DNA from: Metarhizobium sp017305935
GTDB taxonomy: Bacteria; Pseudomonadota; Alphaproteobacteria; Rhizobiales; Rhizobiaceae
Direction: 5' to 3'
DNA length: 64,000 nt
NCBI RefSeq assembly: GCF_029601685.1
Contig: NZ_JARRIR010000003.1
Span: forward strand, 478,299 to 542,298
Below the pieces are notes generated by a model. It searched no databases. It worked only from the letters and a program-made list of their open reading frames with translations, and was not told the origin of the DNA. The position numbers were made by a program, and so were the translations under genes. Shown here piece after piece: positions 8,425 to 16,586 of the stretch. Position 1 is the first letter of the stretch, and the number at the start of each line of letters is the position of its first letter.

Positions 8425-9498
8425 GTGTCATCCGTCCTTCAACTGAAGAATGTGCACAAGGCCTTCTCCGGCGTGCCGGCGCTGGCCGGCGTCGATGCGG
8501 CGCTGTCGGAAAACTCCTATGTCTCGCTGCTGGGGCCGAGCGGATCGGGCAAGACGACGCTGCTGCGCGTCATCGCCGGTTTCGAGCAGCCGGATGGCGG
8601 CGAGATCCTGTTTGGCGGCAGGCGCATCGACGGCGTTGCCCCGCATGCGCGTGGTATCGGCTTCGTCTTCCAGAATTTCGCCCTCTTCCCGCATCTCAGC
8701 GTCGCGCAGAACATTGCCTTCGGCCTCGAAAACCGCGCCGTCGATCCGGTGACGGATACCAGGGCCGTGGCCGCGAAGGTGCGCGACATGGTCGGTCTCG
8801 TCGGTCTTTCCGGGCTGGAGGACCGGGCGGTCACGCAGATCTCCGGCGGCCAGAAGCAGCGCGTGGCGCTTGCCCGCACGCTGGTGACGGAGCCGAGCAT
8901 GGTGCTGCTCGACGAGCCGCTCGGCGCGCTCGACGCCAATCTGCGCGCCCGCATGCGCGGCGAACTGCGCACCATCCGCGAGCGCTGCGGCGTCACCTTC
9001 CTGCATGTCACCGGCTCGGAGACCGAGGCGCTGGCCATGGGCGATACCGTGCTGGTGCTCGATCGCGGCCGCATCGCCCAATCCGCCGATGCCGGCACGC
9101 TCTATAGCCGCCCGGCCTCGGCCGATGTCGCGCGGTTTCTCAATTGCTACAACATCTTCCCTGGTACGGTTTCAGGCGATGCCTTCGAAAGCTCCGTCGG
9201 ACGGCTGGCGCTGGGCGGCGCGCGGCAGACCTCGGGCACGCCGGCCTATGCCATCCGCTACGACCGTGTTGCAATCCGTCCCCGGGACGCGGCGGCGGCT
9301 GGCGACGAAGTGCGCATCGAGGCGAGCTTCGTCGCCAGCGAGTACTCCGGGGCGGCGATCAATTCCTTCTTCACGCTTGACGACGGCCGTGTCTTCGAGG
9401 TGGAGACCCATCTCAGCCATTCCGCGCCCGAGGCCTTCGAGGAGAAGGCCCGCTATGCCCTCGTCTGGAAGCGGGAGGACGCCCTTGTCTTCGATTGA
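8425..9498 (+). CDS. ABC importer ATPase, PotA-like, with altered H-loop
   Basis: A 357-residue ATPase of the polyamine/opine/iron importer type, with an N-terminal nucleotide-binding domain and a C-terminal TOBE-like domain from about residue 240. Walker A is GPSGSGKT (37-44), the Q-loop glutamine is Gln83, the signature is ISGGQKQ (139-145) and Walker B ends in Asp163-Glu164. The switch histidine expected in VTH is replaced: the sequence reads VTGSETEAL with Gly197 (codon at 9013). A canonical ATPase is encoded later in the same operon (14189), so the pair may act as a heterodimer. The start is uncertain: GTG 8425 is preferred, with an in-frame GTG at 8413 and a TTG at 8341. Confidence 0.88.
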   Translation: MSSVLQLKNVHKAFSGVPALAGVDAALSENSYVSLLGPSGSGKTTLLRVIAGFEQPDGGEILFGGRRIDGVAPHARGIGFVFQNFALFPHLSVAQNIAFGLENRAVDPVTDTRAVAAKVRDMVGLVGLSGLEDRAVTQISGGQKQRVALARTLVTEPSMVLLDEPLGALDANLRARMRGELRTIRERCGVTFLHVTGSETEALAMGDTVLVLDRGRIAQSADAGTLYSRPASADVARFLNCYNIFPGTVSGDAFESSVGRLALGGARQTSGTPAYAIRYDRVAIRPRDAAAAGDEVRIEASFVASEYSGAAINSFFTLDDGRVFEVETHLSHSAPEAFEEKARYALVWKREDALVFD

Positions 9499-9543
9499 GC
9501 CCCCCGTCGCCGGTCCAGCCCCTTTCCACCCGGAGAATGAGAG

Positions 9544-10449
9544 ATGACGATGGCCGCCACCAGCCATGACAAGCCCGTCGAAACGGCGGCGCCTTCCACC
9601 CCAAGGCAGCCGAACCGCACGGCGCTGCTGCTCGCCCCCGGTGTCCTCTGGATGCTGCTCTTCCTCGTCGCGCCCATCCTGATGATGGTCTACGTCTCCT
9701 TCTGGACGCAGACCACCTTCAAGATCGAGCCGACGCTGACGCTGAGCAACTGGATCACCTTCTTTTCCTCCGATACCTATCTCGGCGCGCTGTGGACGAC
9801 GATCCGGATCTGGCTGATCGTGCTGGTGTCGACGCTGCTGGTCGGCTATCCGGCCGCGCTCTTCGTCGGGCTCTTCGTCAAGAACAAGACGCTTTCGACG
9901 GCGCTTCTGGTGCTCTGCGTCATTCCGTTCTGGACCTCCTTCCTCATCCGCGTGCTCGCCTGGCGGCCGATGCTCGGCAAGGAGGGCGCCATCAACATGA
10001 TCCTGATGAAGATCGGGCTCATCACGCAGCCGATCGAGGTGCTGCTGTTTTCGGAACTCTCGGTCATCATCGGCATGACGCAGATCTATTGCGTCTTCAT
10101 GGTCGGGCCGATCGCCTTCATGCTTGGCCGCATCGACGGTTCGGTCATCGAGGCGGCGCAGGATCTGGGCGCCGGTTTCTGGCGCATCTTCCGCACCATC
10201 ATCCTGCCGCTCTCCATGCCGGGCGTGGTGGTCGGCGCGATCTTCGTCTCTGTCATGGTGCTCGGCGAATTCGCAACCTCCGCCGCGCTGTCCGGCCGAA
10301 AGGTGAACCTTCTCGGCAACATCATCGTCACGCAGGTCGGCTCGCTGAAATGGGCTTTCGCCGCCGTCGCCGGCGTGGTGCTGACCATCCTGATGGGCGC
10401 GGTCGTGGCAGCCATGCTCCGGGTCGTCGATCTCAGGAAGGAACTCTGA
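9544..10449 (+). CDS. ABC importer permease, PotB-like
   Basis: A 301-residue inner-membrane permease of the PotB/spermidine-putrescine type. After a polar N-terminus there are about six membrane segments, the first at residues 28-50 (LLLAPGVLWMLLFLVAPILM). The EAA loop that contacts the ATPase is around EAAQDLGAGFWRIFRTIILP, near residue 203. It is preceded by CCGGAGAATGAG and lies 45 bp after the ATPase gene. The two permeases, two ATPases and Tat-exported binding protein of this operon probably form one importer. The substrate class (polyamine, opine, amide or similar) cannot be fixed from sequence. Confidence 0.92.
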   Translation: MTMAATSHDKPVETAAPSTPRQPNRTALLLAPGVLWMLLFLVAPILMMVYVSFWTQTTFKIEPTLTLSNWITFFSSDTYLGALWTTIRIWLIVLVSTLLVGYPAALFVGLFVKNKTLSTALLVLCVIPFWTSFLIRVLAWRPMLGKEGAINMILMKIGLITQPIEVLLFSELSVIIGMTQIYCVFMVGPIAFMLGRIDGSVIEAAQDLGAGFWRIFRTIILPLSMPGVVVGAIFVSVMVLGEFATSAALSGRKVNLLGNIIVTQVGSLKWAFAAVAGVVLTILMGAVVAAMLRVVDLRKEL

Positions 10450-10452
10450 ACC

Positions 10453-11298
10453 ATGAACGCATCCGGCATCAAGCTCGGCCTCGGTTTCTATACGGCGCTG
10501 TTCATCGTCTTCCTGTATGGCCCGCTCGTGGTCCTCGCCATCCTCTCCTTCCAGACCGGGCCGGAGGGCGGGCCGCAGTTTCCGATCATCGAATGGTCGA
10601 CCTACTGGTACAAGCATCTGTTCGGGCTGACCCCGCCGTCGCGCATCGCCCCGTTGCCGATCGAACAGGCGCTGGTGCGCTCCCTGGCGCTCGCCGTGAT
10701 GACGATGATCGTCTCGACCGTGCTCGGGGTCACCGCCGCCCAGGCCTTCCGCCGGAAATTCCGCGGCTCGGGCGTCGTCTTCTATCTCATCGTGCTCGGC
10801 ATGATGGTTCCGGGCGTGCTCGTCGGCCTCGGAATGGCGCTGGTCGCCAACACGCTCGGCATCGACCGGCACTGGTGGGGCACGGCTTTCGTGCTGCATG
10901 TCGTCTACACCTTTCCCTTCGCCTTCCTTGTCATGCTGGCGATCTTCAATCGCTTCGATCCGAGCGTGGAGGAGGCGGCCTGGTCGCTCGGCGTCACCCC
11001 GGCGCGCACTTTCCGCAAGATCACCTTCCCGCTGATCTTCCCCGGCGTGCTCTCGGCCATGCTGTTCGCCTTCACGCTGTCCTATGACGAGTTTTCACGC
11101 ACGCTCTTCGCCTCGGGCCGCGACCTGACGCTGCCGCTCGCCATCTACGGCACCTTCTCGGTGGAAGTGCATCCCAACGTCTTCGCCTTCGGCGTGCTCA
11201 CGACGCTGTTCTCCTTCGCGCTGCTGGGAACCTATGCCGTGCTGATGGGCCTCTCGGTGCGCCGCGCCAAGCGCGTGGCGATCCAGGAGGAAGCGTGA
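10453..11298 (+). CDS. ABC importer permease, PotC-like
   Basis: A 281-residue second permease of the importer. It has about six membrane segments beginning at residues 8-31 (LGFYTALFIVFLYGPLVVLA) and an EAA loop EEAAWSLGVTPARTFRKITF near residue 175. Only 3 bp separate it from the PotB-like gene, and its stop overlaps the next start (TGATG). PotB/PotC heterodimers are standard for this importer class. Confidence 0.92.
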   Translation: MNASGIKLGLGFYTALFIVFLYGPLVVLAILSFQTGPEGGPQFPIIEWSTYWYKHLFGLTPPSRIAPLPIEQALVRSLALAVMTMIVSTVLGVTAAQAFRRKFRGSGVVFYLIVLGMMVPGVLVGLGMALVANTLGIDRHWWGTAFVLHVVYTFPFAFLVMLAIFNRFDPSVEEAAWSLGVTPARTFRKITFPLIFPGVLSAMLFAFTLSYDEFSRTLFASGRDLTLPLAIYGTFSVEVHPNVFAFGVLTTLFSFALLGTYAVLMGLSVRRAKRVAIQEEA

Positions 11299-12032
11299 TG
11301 GCGGGCGCTGCTCTGGTCACCGGCGCAGGCTCCGGCATCGGCCGTGCCATCGCCCTGAAACTGGCCGTCGGCGGCGATACGGTCACGGTCAACGATCTGT
11401 CGGCGGAGCGGGCCGAGGCGGTGGCGGACGAAATCCGCGCCGCCGGCGGCCGGGCCGTCGCCGTGGCGGGCGATGTTTCCAGCGAGGCGGATGCCGCCGC
11501 CATTCACCGCGCCGCCGTGACGGCGCATGGCGAGGTCACGCTGCTCGTCAACAATGCCGGCATCGCCCACCAGGCGCTGTTCGAGAACCTCGAGGTCGGC
11601 GATTTCGACCGCATGTTCGCCGTCCATGTGCGCGGCACCTTCCTGATGACCAAGGCGGTATTGCCGGCGATGCTGGAAGCCGGGGCAGGCGTCATCGTCA
11701 ACGTCGCCTCGCAGCTCGGCCAGATCGGCGGCGTCGAACTCGTGCATTATTCCGGGGCCAAGGCCGCCATCATCGGCATGACCAAGGCGCTTGCCCGCGA
11801 GGTTTCGGCGCGCGGGGTGCGGGTCAATGCCGTCGCGCCCGGCCCGATCAACACGCCGCTTGTCATGCAGCTTTCGGAAGAATGGCGCGCCGCCAAGCGG
11901 GCCGGCCTTCCGCTCGGCCGCTTCGGAGAGCCGGAGGAGGTGGCCGAAACCGTCGCCTTCCTCGCGTCCCCCGCCGCCAGCCTCTTCGTCGGACAAACGC
12001 TCGGACCCAATTCCGGCGACGTCATGCTTTGA
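11298..12032 (+). CDS. Short-chain dehydrogenase/reductase (SDR)
   Basis: A 244-residue classical SDR. The NAD(P) loop is TGAGSGIGRAIA at the N-terminus, NNAG follows in mid-sequence, and the catalytic region reads VASQLGQIGG followed by YSGAKAA (Tyr-x3-Lys). Asp in VNDLSAER after the second strand suggests NAD preference. The start is ATG 11298, fused to the permease stop; a GTG three bases earlier adds one residue. It lies inside the transporter operon next to a second SDR, so it probably oxidises or reduces the imported compound or its breakdown product. Confidence 0.9.
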   Translation: MAGAALVTGAGSGIGRAIALKLAVGGDTVTVNDLSAERAEAVADEIRAAGGRAVAVAGDVSSEADAAAIHRAAVTAHGEVTLLVNNAGIAHQALFENLEVGDFDRMFAVHVRGTFLMTKAVLPAMLEAGAGVIVNVASQLGQIGGVELVHYSGAKAAIIGMTKALAREVSARGVRVNAVAPGPINTPLVMQLSEEWRAAKRAGLPLGRFGEPEEVAETVAFLASPAASLFVGQTLGPNSGDVML

Positions 12033-12046
12033 ACCCGGAGATTACA

Positions 12047-12814
12047 ATGACCGCAGACAGGAAACGCATCGTCATCGTCACCGGCGCCGGCATCGGGATC
12101 GGCGCCGCCACCGCGAAGGCGTTTGGCGCACTCGGCGACCATGTGGTCGTCACCGATATTCTGGAGAGGGAAGGCCGCGAGACGGTGGCCGCGATTGCCG
12201 ATGCCGGCGGTTCGGCCGAGTTCCATCTCTACGATGTCCGCTCGACGGCGGCGACCGACGCGCTGGTCGCGGATGTCGCGGCGCGCCACGGCCGGATCGA
12301 CGTCATCGTTGCCAATGCCGGCATCGCGCACCGCACGCCGCTGGCCGATCTCACCGACGACAAGTGGGATCTGACCTTCGACATCGACCTCAAGGGCATC
12401 TTCCGCCTCGTGCGCGCCGCCGCTCCGGGCATGCGCGCCCGCAAATCCGGCGCCGTCGTCGCGCTCTCATCGATCATGGGCGTCGCCTATGGCTGGGACG
12501 AGCATGTTCATTATTCGGCCGCCAAGTCCGGTGTCGTCGGCCTGGTGCGCGGGCTGGCCGTCGAGATGGCGCGCGACGGCGTGCGCGTCAACGGCATCGC
12601 GCCCGGTTACATCCGCACTGCCCAGCTTCTGTCGGAAGAAAACTCTCTCGGTCCCGCCGGGGCCGAGAAGGCGGCGGAATTCATCCCGATGGGACGGTTG
12701 GGAACGGGGGAGGACATCGCCGATGTCGCCACCTTCCTCGCCTCCGACAGCGCAAGATACATGACCGGCCAGGTGCTGGTCGTGGATGGCGGCCTTCTGG
12801 TGGGCCGATACTGA
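12047..12814 (+). CDS. Short-chain dehydrogenase/reductase (SDR)
   Basis: A 255-residue SDR, the second in tandem. The cofactor loop is TGAGIGIGAATAKA, followed by ANAGIAHRTPL and an active site SSIMGVAYGWDEHVHYSAAK with Ser and Tyr-x3-Lys. VTDIL after the second strand suggests NAD. The start is ATG 12047 after CCCGGAGATTACA, 14 bp behind the first SDR. The two are clearly different in sequence and so perhaps act on successive alcohols. Confidence 0.9.
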   Translation: MTADRKRIVIVTGAGIGIGAATAKAFGALGDHVVVTDILEREGRETVAAIADAGGSAEFHLYDVRSTAATDALVADVAARHGRIDVIVANAGIAHRTPLADLTDDKWDLTFDIDLKGIFRLVRAAAPGMRARKSGAVVALSSIMGVAYGWDEHVHYSAAKSGVVGLVRGLAVEMARDGVRVNGIAPGYIRTAQLLSEENSLGPAGAEKAAEFIPMGRLGTGEDIADVATFLASDSARYMTGQVLVVDGGLLVGRY

Positions 12815-12888
12815 CCGCCTCGAAAAGGCGGGGGAAAAAGGAGCCGCAAGGCGGCTTCGGGGAACGACAAGCAAACTGGAGAAGAGAC

Positions 12889-14121
12889 ATGTTCAAGTCG
12901 GAAATCAATCGCCGCTCGCTCCTCAAGCGCTCGGCCGGGGCCATGGCGCTGGCGATGGGTGGCGGCACGCCCTTCCTGTCCTCGCGCAATGCCTTCGCGC
13001 AGGCCGCCGATCTGGCCGGCCAGCAACTGCGCACCATCGGCCTTTCGGTGACGGTGCAGGAGCGCATCCTGGAAGAATTCAAGAAGGCCTCCGGCGTCGG
13101 CAGCACTTCGGGCACGGCCGCGACCTTCCCCGATGCCCAGACGAAAATCCTCTCCGGCTCGAAGGATTACGACTGCTGGGAAATCATCGCCGAGCGCCTG
13201 CCGTCCATCGTCATGACCAACAATGTCGAGACGATCCCGGCTGCCTCACTGAAGAACTGGGCCAATATCCGAGAAACCTTCACCAAGCCCGGCGACAAAT
13301 GGGACCGCTCCGCGCAGATCGTCGGCCAGATCTGGGCCGACGAGGCGCAGACGGTGCTCAACATGGTGCCCGCCGTCTACAATTACGATTCCATCGGCTA
13401 TAACCCGAACGTGCTGTCCGAGGAGGAAGCCAATACCTGGACGGCGATCTTCGATCCCAAGTGGAAGGGCAAGTCCGGCCTCAACACCGATCCGCTCATC
13501 GCTTTCGGCCAGGCGATCATGGCGATGAACACGCTCGGCCTTTCCGACGTGAAGAACCCCGGAAACCCGAGCACCACCGAAATCGACGCCGCCGCCGCCT
13601 TCCTCGTTTCCAAGAAGAAGGAAGGCCAGTTCCGCGCGCTCTGGGGCGATTTCGGCGAGCTGGTCAATCTGATGGCCTCGGGCGAGATGGTGGTCTGCGA
13701 CGCCTGGCAGCCGGCGGTGATGGCCGTCAAGGCGCAGGGCAAGCCCTGCCGCTATGCGGTGCCGAAGGAAGGCTATCGCGGCTGGGCCATCGGCCCCTCG
13801 ATGATCGCAGGCACCACCAATCGCGACGCCGTCATCGCCTATGCCGACTACTGGCTGTCGGGCGAGCCGGGCATCACCGTTTCCGAGCAGGGCTACTATT
13901 CGCCCTCGACCAACATCAAGGACGTCATGGCGCCGGAGAAATACGCCTTCTGGTACGAGGGCAAGCCCTGGGTCGGCGCGGAAGAGCGCGGCATCAAGGA
14001 AGGCGACCTGCGCGACGGCGGCTCGCTGGAAGAACGCGCCAAGAACGTCGCCTACTGGCACCAGTGGCCGTCGGAATACGACCACCTCATTCAGAAGTGG
14101 GACGAGTTCCTCAACGCCTGA
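12889..14121 (+). CDS. Extracellular solute-binding protein with Tat signal, PotD-like
   Basis: A 410-residue periplasmic binding protein of the spermidine/putrescine-type cluster. The N-terminus carries a twin-arginine signal (NRRSLLKR, Arg8-Arg9), a hydrophobic stretch (AGAMALAMGGGT) and a likely cleavage after NAFAQA. Export in folded form is therefore likely. The start is ATG 12889 after GGAGAAGAGAC. It is the only component of this operon's importer with an export signal. A stem-loop follows at 14136-14160. A leaderless paralogue lies at 17655-18887; both end in related segments (QGYYS, YWYEG or FWYEG, and GGS). Confidence 0.9.
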   Translation: MFKSEINRRSLLKRSAGAMALAMGGGTPFLSSRNAFAQAADLAGQQLRTIGLSVTVQERILEEFKKASGVGSTSGTAATFPDAQTKILSGSKDYDCWEIIAERLPSIVMTNNVETIPAASLKNWANIRETFTKPGDKWDRSAQIVGQIWADEAQTVLNMVPAVYNYDSIGYNPNVLSEEEANTWTAIFDPKWKGKSGLNTDPLIAFGQAIMAMNTLGLSDVKNPGNPSTTEIDAAAAFLVSKKKEGQFRALWGDFGELVNLMASGEMVVCDAWQPAVMAVKAQGKPCRYAVPKEGYRGWAIGPSMIAGTTNRDAVIAYADYWLSGEPGITVSEQGYYSPSTNIKDVMAPEKYAFWYEGKPWVGAEERGIKEGDLRDGGSLEERAKNVAYWHQWPSEYDHLIQKWDEFLNA

Positions 14122-14135
14122 TCAAAGGACGAGCG

Positions 14136-14160
14136 GGCCGGGGCAGCCATTGCCCCGGTC
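14136..14160 (+). terminator. Stem-loop after binding-protein gene (attenuator or RNA stabiliser)
   Basis: CCGGGGCA and TGCCCCGG form a perfect 8-bp stem around GCCAT, extendable by a G-T wobble and a G-C pair. No U-tract follows, so it is more likely an mRNA-stabilising or attenuating hairpin that lifts binding-protein expression over the downstream ATPase than a full terminator. Confidence 0.5.
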
Positions 14161-14188
14161 CTTGACCGGCAATTCGGGAGATTTCCCC

Positions 14189-15283
14189 ATGATTTTCGAC
14201 CTGGAGCTCAACTCCGTCGGCAAGGTCTACGACAACGGCACGCCCGCCGTCATCGATTTCAACCTTTCCGTCAGAAAGGGCGAGTTCATCGCCTTTCTCG
14301 GCCCTTCGGGCTGCGGCAAGACGACGACGCTGCGCATGATCGCCGGCTTCGAGGGCATTTCCTCCGGCGACATGCTGATCCGTGGCGAGCGCATGAACGA
14401 CGTGCCGCCGCAGCGCCGGCCGACCTCGATGATCTTCCAGAACTATGCGCTCTTCCCGCATATGAGCGTGCGCCGCAATGTCGGCTATGGGCTGGAGGTC
14501 AAGGGCATCGCCCGCGCCGAGCGCGAGGCGAAGGTGGACCGCATCCTGGCCACGCTCGGCCTCGAGGACATTGCCGAGCGCAAGCCGGAAAAGCTGTCCG
14601 GCGGCCAGCGCCAGCGCATCGCGCTCGCCCGCGGCCTCGTCGTCGAGCCGGATATCCTGCTGCTCGACGAGCCGCTCGGCGCGCTCGACGCCAACCTGCG
14701 CAAGGCGATCCAGAACGAGCTGAAGCTCCTGCAGAAGAGCCTCGGCGTCACCTTCATTTTCGTCACCCACGCCCAGTCGGAAGCCCTGGCGCTGTCCGAC
14801 CGCATCGTGGTGATGAACCAGGGCCGCGTCGAGCAGGTGAGCCCGCCGCACCAGCTCTATACCCGCCCGAACACGCCGTTCGTGGCGCAGTTCATCGGCC
14901 GCAACACGGTGCTGTCGGGCGAAGTTGCCGGCAGCGAGGGCGAGGACGTGGTGGTGACCACCGGGATCGGCACGCTTTCCGGCCGCGCCAACGGCGCGCT
15001 CGCCAGCAAAGGCCGCGTCAATCTCGTCGTGCCGGCAGAGGCCATCGAGGTGCATGCGGCGGGCGAAGGGGTGCTTGCCGGCGCGAAGAACCGCATCGAC
15101 GCCCTCATCGAGCGCTCGGACGTCGTCGGCCATATCGCGCATCTGACGGCGCGGCTTCACGACGGTCGGGCGGTATCGCTGGAGGCCCATGTCGACAAAT
15201 ACCGCCCGGGCGCATTCCCGGCCGGCACGCCCGTGCTGCTGAGCTGGAACCCCGCCGAGGCGACGGTCATTCCGGCCGGTTGA
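14189..15283 (+). CDS. ABC importer ATPase, PotA-like, canonical
   Basis: A 364-residue ATPase, the second in this operon. Walker A is GPSGCGKT (38-45), the Q-loop is MIFQNYALFPHM, the signature is LSGGQRQRIALARGL, Walker B is ILLLDEPLGALD, and the H-loop histidine is present (FVTHAQ, His194). A TOBE-like regulatory domain occupies the last third. The start is ATG 14189 after CGGGAGATTTCCCC. Together with the ATPase at 8425 it gives the importer two unequal nucleotide-binding domains. Alternatively the two could serve different permeases, but only one permease pair is present. Confidence 0.92.
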   Translation: MIFDLELNSVGKVYDNGTPAVIDFNLSVRKGEFIAFLGPSGCGKTTTLRMIAGFEGISSGDMLIRGERMNDVPPQRRPTSMIFQNYALFPHMSVRRNVGYGLEVKGIARAEREAKVDRILATLGLEDIAERKPEKLSGGQRQRIALARGLVVEPDILLLDEPLGALDANLRKAIQNELKLLQKSLGVTFIFVTHAQSEALALSDRIVVMNQGRVEQVSPPHQLYTRPNTPFVAQFIGRNTVLSGEVAGSEGEDVVVTTGIGTLSGRANGALASKGRVNLVVPAEAIEVHAAGEGVLAGAKNRIDALIERSDVVGHIAHLTARLHDGRAVSLEAHVDKYRPGAFPAGTPVLLSWNPAEATVIPAG

Positions 15284-15323
15284 TCATCGATAAAAATACG
15301 TAACGAAACGAAGGAGATACCCA

Positions 15324-16205
15324 ATGGCGAAAGAGATTTTGTGTGGTTTCGGCATCGACGTCGATGCCGTTGCCGGCTGGCTCGGCTCCTACGGCGGCGA
15401 GGATTCGCCCGACGACATCTCGCGCGGCCTGTTTGCCGGCGAAGTCGGCAGCCTGCGGCTTCTCAAGCTGTTCGAACGCTTCGGAATCAAGACGACCTGG
15501 TTCATCCCCGGCCACTCGATCGAGACCTTCCCGGAGCAGATGCAGGCGGTTGCCGATGCCGGCCACGAGATCGGCATTCACGGCTATACCCATGAAAACC
15601 CGATCGCCATGACGCGCGAGCAGGAAACCGAAGTGCTCGACAAGTGCATCGATCTGGTGACCAAGCTCTCTGGCAAGCGCCCGACTGGCTATGTCGCGCC
15701 CTGGTGGGAATTCTCCACCGTCACCAACGAGTTGCTGCTCGAACGCGGCATCAAGTACGATCATTCGCTGATGCACAACGACTTCACGCCCTATTACGTG
15801 CGTGTCGGCGATAGCTGGACCAAGATCGATTACGCCGGCAAACCGTCCGACTGGATGGTGCCGCTGAAGCGCGGGCAGGAAACCGATCTGATCGAGATCC
15901 CGGCTTCCTGGTATCTCGACGACCTGCCGCCGATGATGTTCATCAAGAAGTCGCCCAACAGCCACGGCTTCGTCAATCCGCACGATATCGAGCAGATGTG
16001 GCGCGACCAGTTCGACTGGGTCTATCGCGAGATGGATTACGCGGTCTTCCCGATCACCATCCACCCGGATGTCGCCGGCCGGCCGCAGGTGCTGATGATG
16101 CTCGAACGCCTCTATGCCCATATGATCAAGCATCCGGGCGTGAAGTTCGTCACCATGAACGAAATGGCCGACGACTTCGCCAAGCGTTTTCCGCGCAAGA
16201 AATGA
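15324..16205 (+). CDS. Polysaccharide-deacetylase-fold hydrolase, PgdA/cyclic-imidase type
   Basis: A 293-residue NodB-fold metal hydrolase. It strongly resembles, from memory, the 293-residue Helicobacter pylori HP0310 group: the N-terminal GWLGSYGGEDSPDDISRGLF and the ligands Asp14, His86 and His90 (HGYTHE) fall at the same positions. This family includes a peptidoglycan deacetylase and also the cyclic-imide hydrolase of Pseudomonas putida. Here there is no cell-wall context and no signal peptide, and the neighbours are an importer, an amidase and a CobW GTPase. A cytoplasmic cyclic imide or amide hydrolase is therefore the better guess. The ribosome-binding site is AAGGAGATACCCA. Confidence 0.85.
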   Translation: MAKEILCGFGIDVDAVAGWLGSYGGEDSPDDISRGLFAGEVGSLRLLKLFERFGIKTTWFIPGHSIETFPEQMQAVADAGHEIGIHGYTHENPIAMTREQETEVLDKCIDLVTKLSGKRPTGYVAPWWEFSTVTNELLLERGIKYDHSLMHNDFTPYYVRVGDSWTKIDYAGKPSDWMVPLKRGQETDLIEIPASWYLDDLPPMMFIKKSPNSHGFVNPHDIEQMWRDQFDWVYREMDYAVFPITIHPDVAGRPQVLMMLERLYAHMIKHPGVKFVTMNEMADDFAKRFPRKK

Positions 16206-16256
16206 ACCCGGACGGGGGCGGCGCGTCCGCTCCCTTTCAACGAAAGGAAAAGCGCG

Positions 16257-16586
16257 ATGTGTTCGCTATGCGGCGTTCTCGGCGGAAACGAGCACTGGAC
16301 GGATGCGGCGGCCCGGCCCGGCGTCTTCACCCGCAATGTCGAGCGCATCGACCGGCGCCGCGAGCGCGCCCGGCGCGTCTGTGCCGCCAACCGGGTGCTC
16401 GCCGCCTTCGGCATGAGCCTGTCCGACTGGCAAGGCTCGTCCTTCGTGCTCTCCACCCGCACCGGCAAGAGCGAGATGGTCGAGGATCTCGGCCATCTTT
16501 GGCCGGCGGCGGAAAAGCTCTCGGGGCGGGCCTGCGATCCGCTCGATCCCGATGTGATCGCGCGCATGGAGGCGGACAATGGTTGA
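16257..16586 (+). CDS. Small conserved-looking protein with N-terminal CxxC
   Basis: 109 residues, not recognised. It begins MCSLCGVLGGNEHW, so Cys2-x2-Cys5 could bind a metal, and it is otherwise arginine-rich and helical with no membrane segment. It starts 51 bp after the imidase-like gene behind AAAGGAAAAGCG and overlaps the CobW GTPase start by 8 bp, so the two are translationally coupled. The position between a metal-dependent hydrolase and a CobW-type metallochaperone suggests a role in metal delivery or maturation. That is inference only. Confidence 0.72.
   Translation: MCSLCGVLGGNEHWTDAAARPGVFTRNVERIDRRRERARRVCAANRVLAAFGMSLSDWQGSSFVLSTRTGKSEMVEDLGHLWPAAEKLSGRACDPLDPDVIARMEADNG

Noticed and set aside
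9172..10899. 575-codon minus-strand frame opposite the ABC permeases
   Set aside because: Extreme His/Asp/Arg/Glu content mirrors hydrophobic codons of the permease genes on the plus strand.
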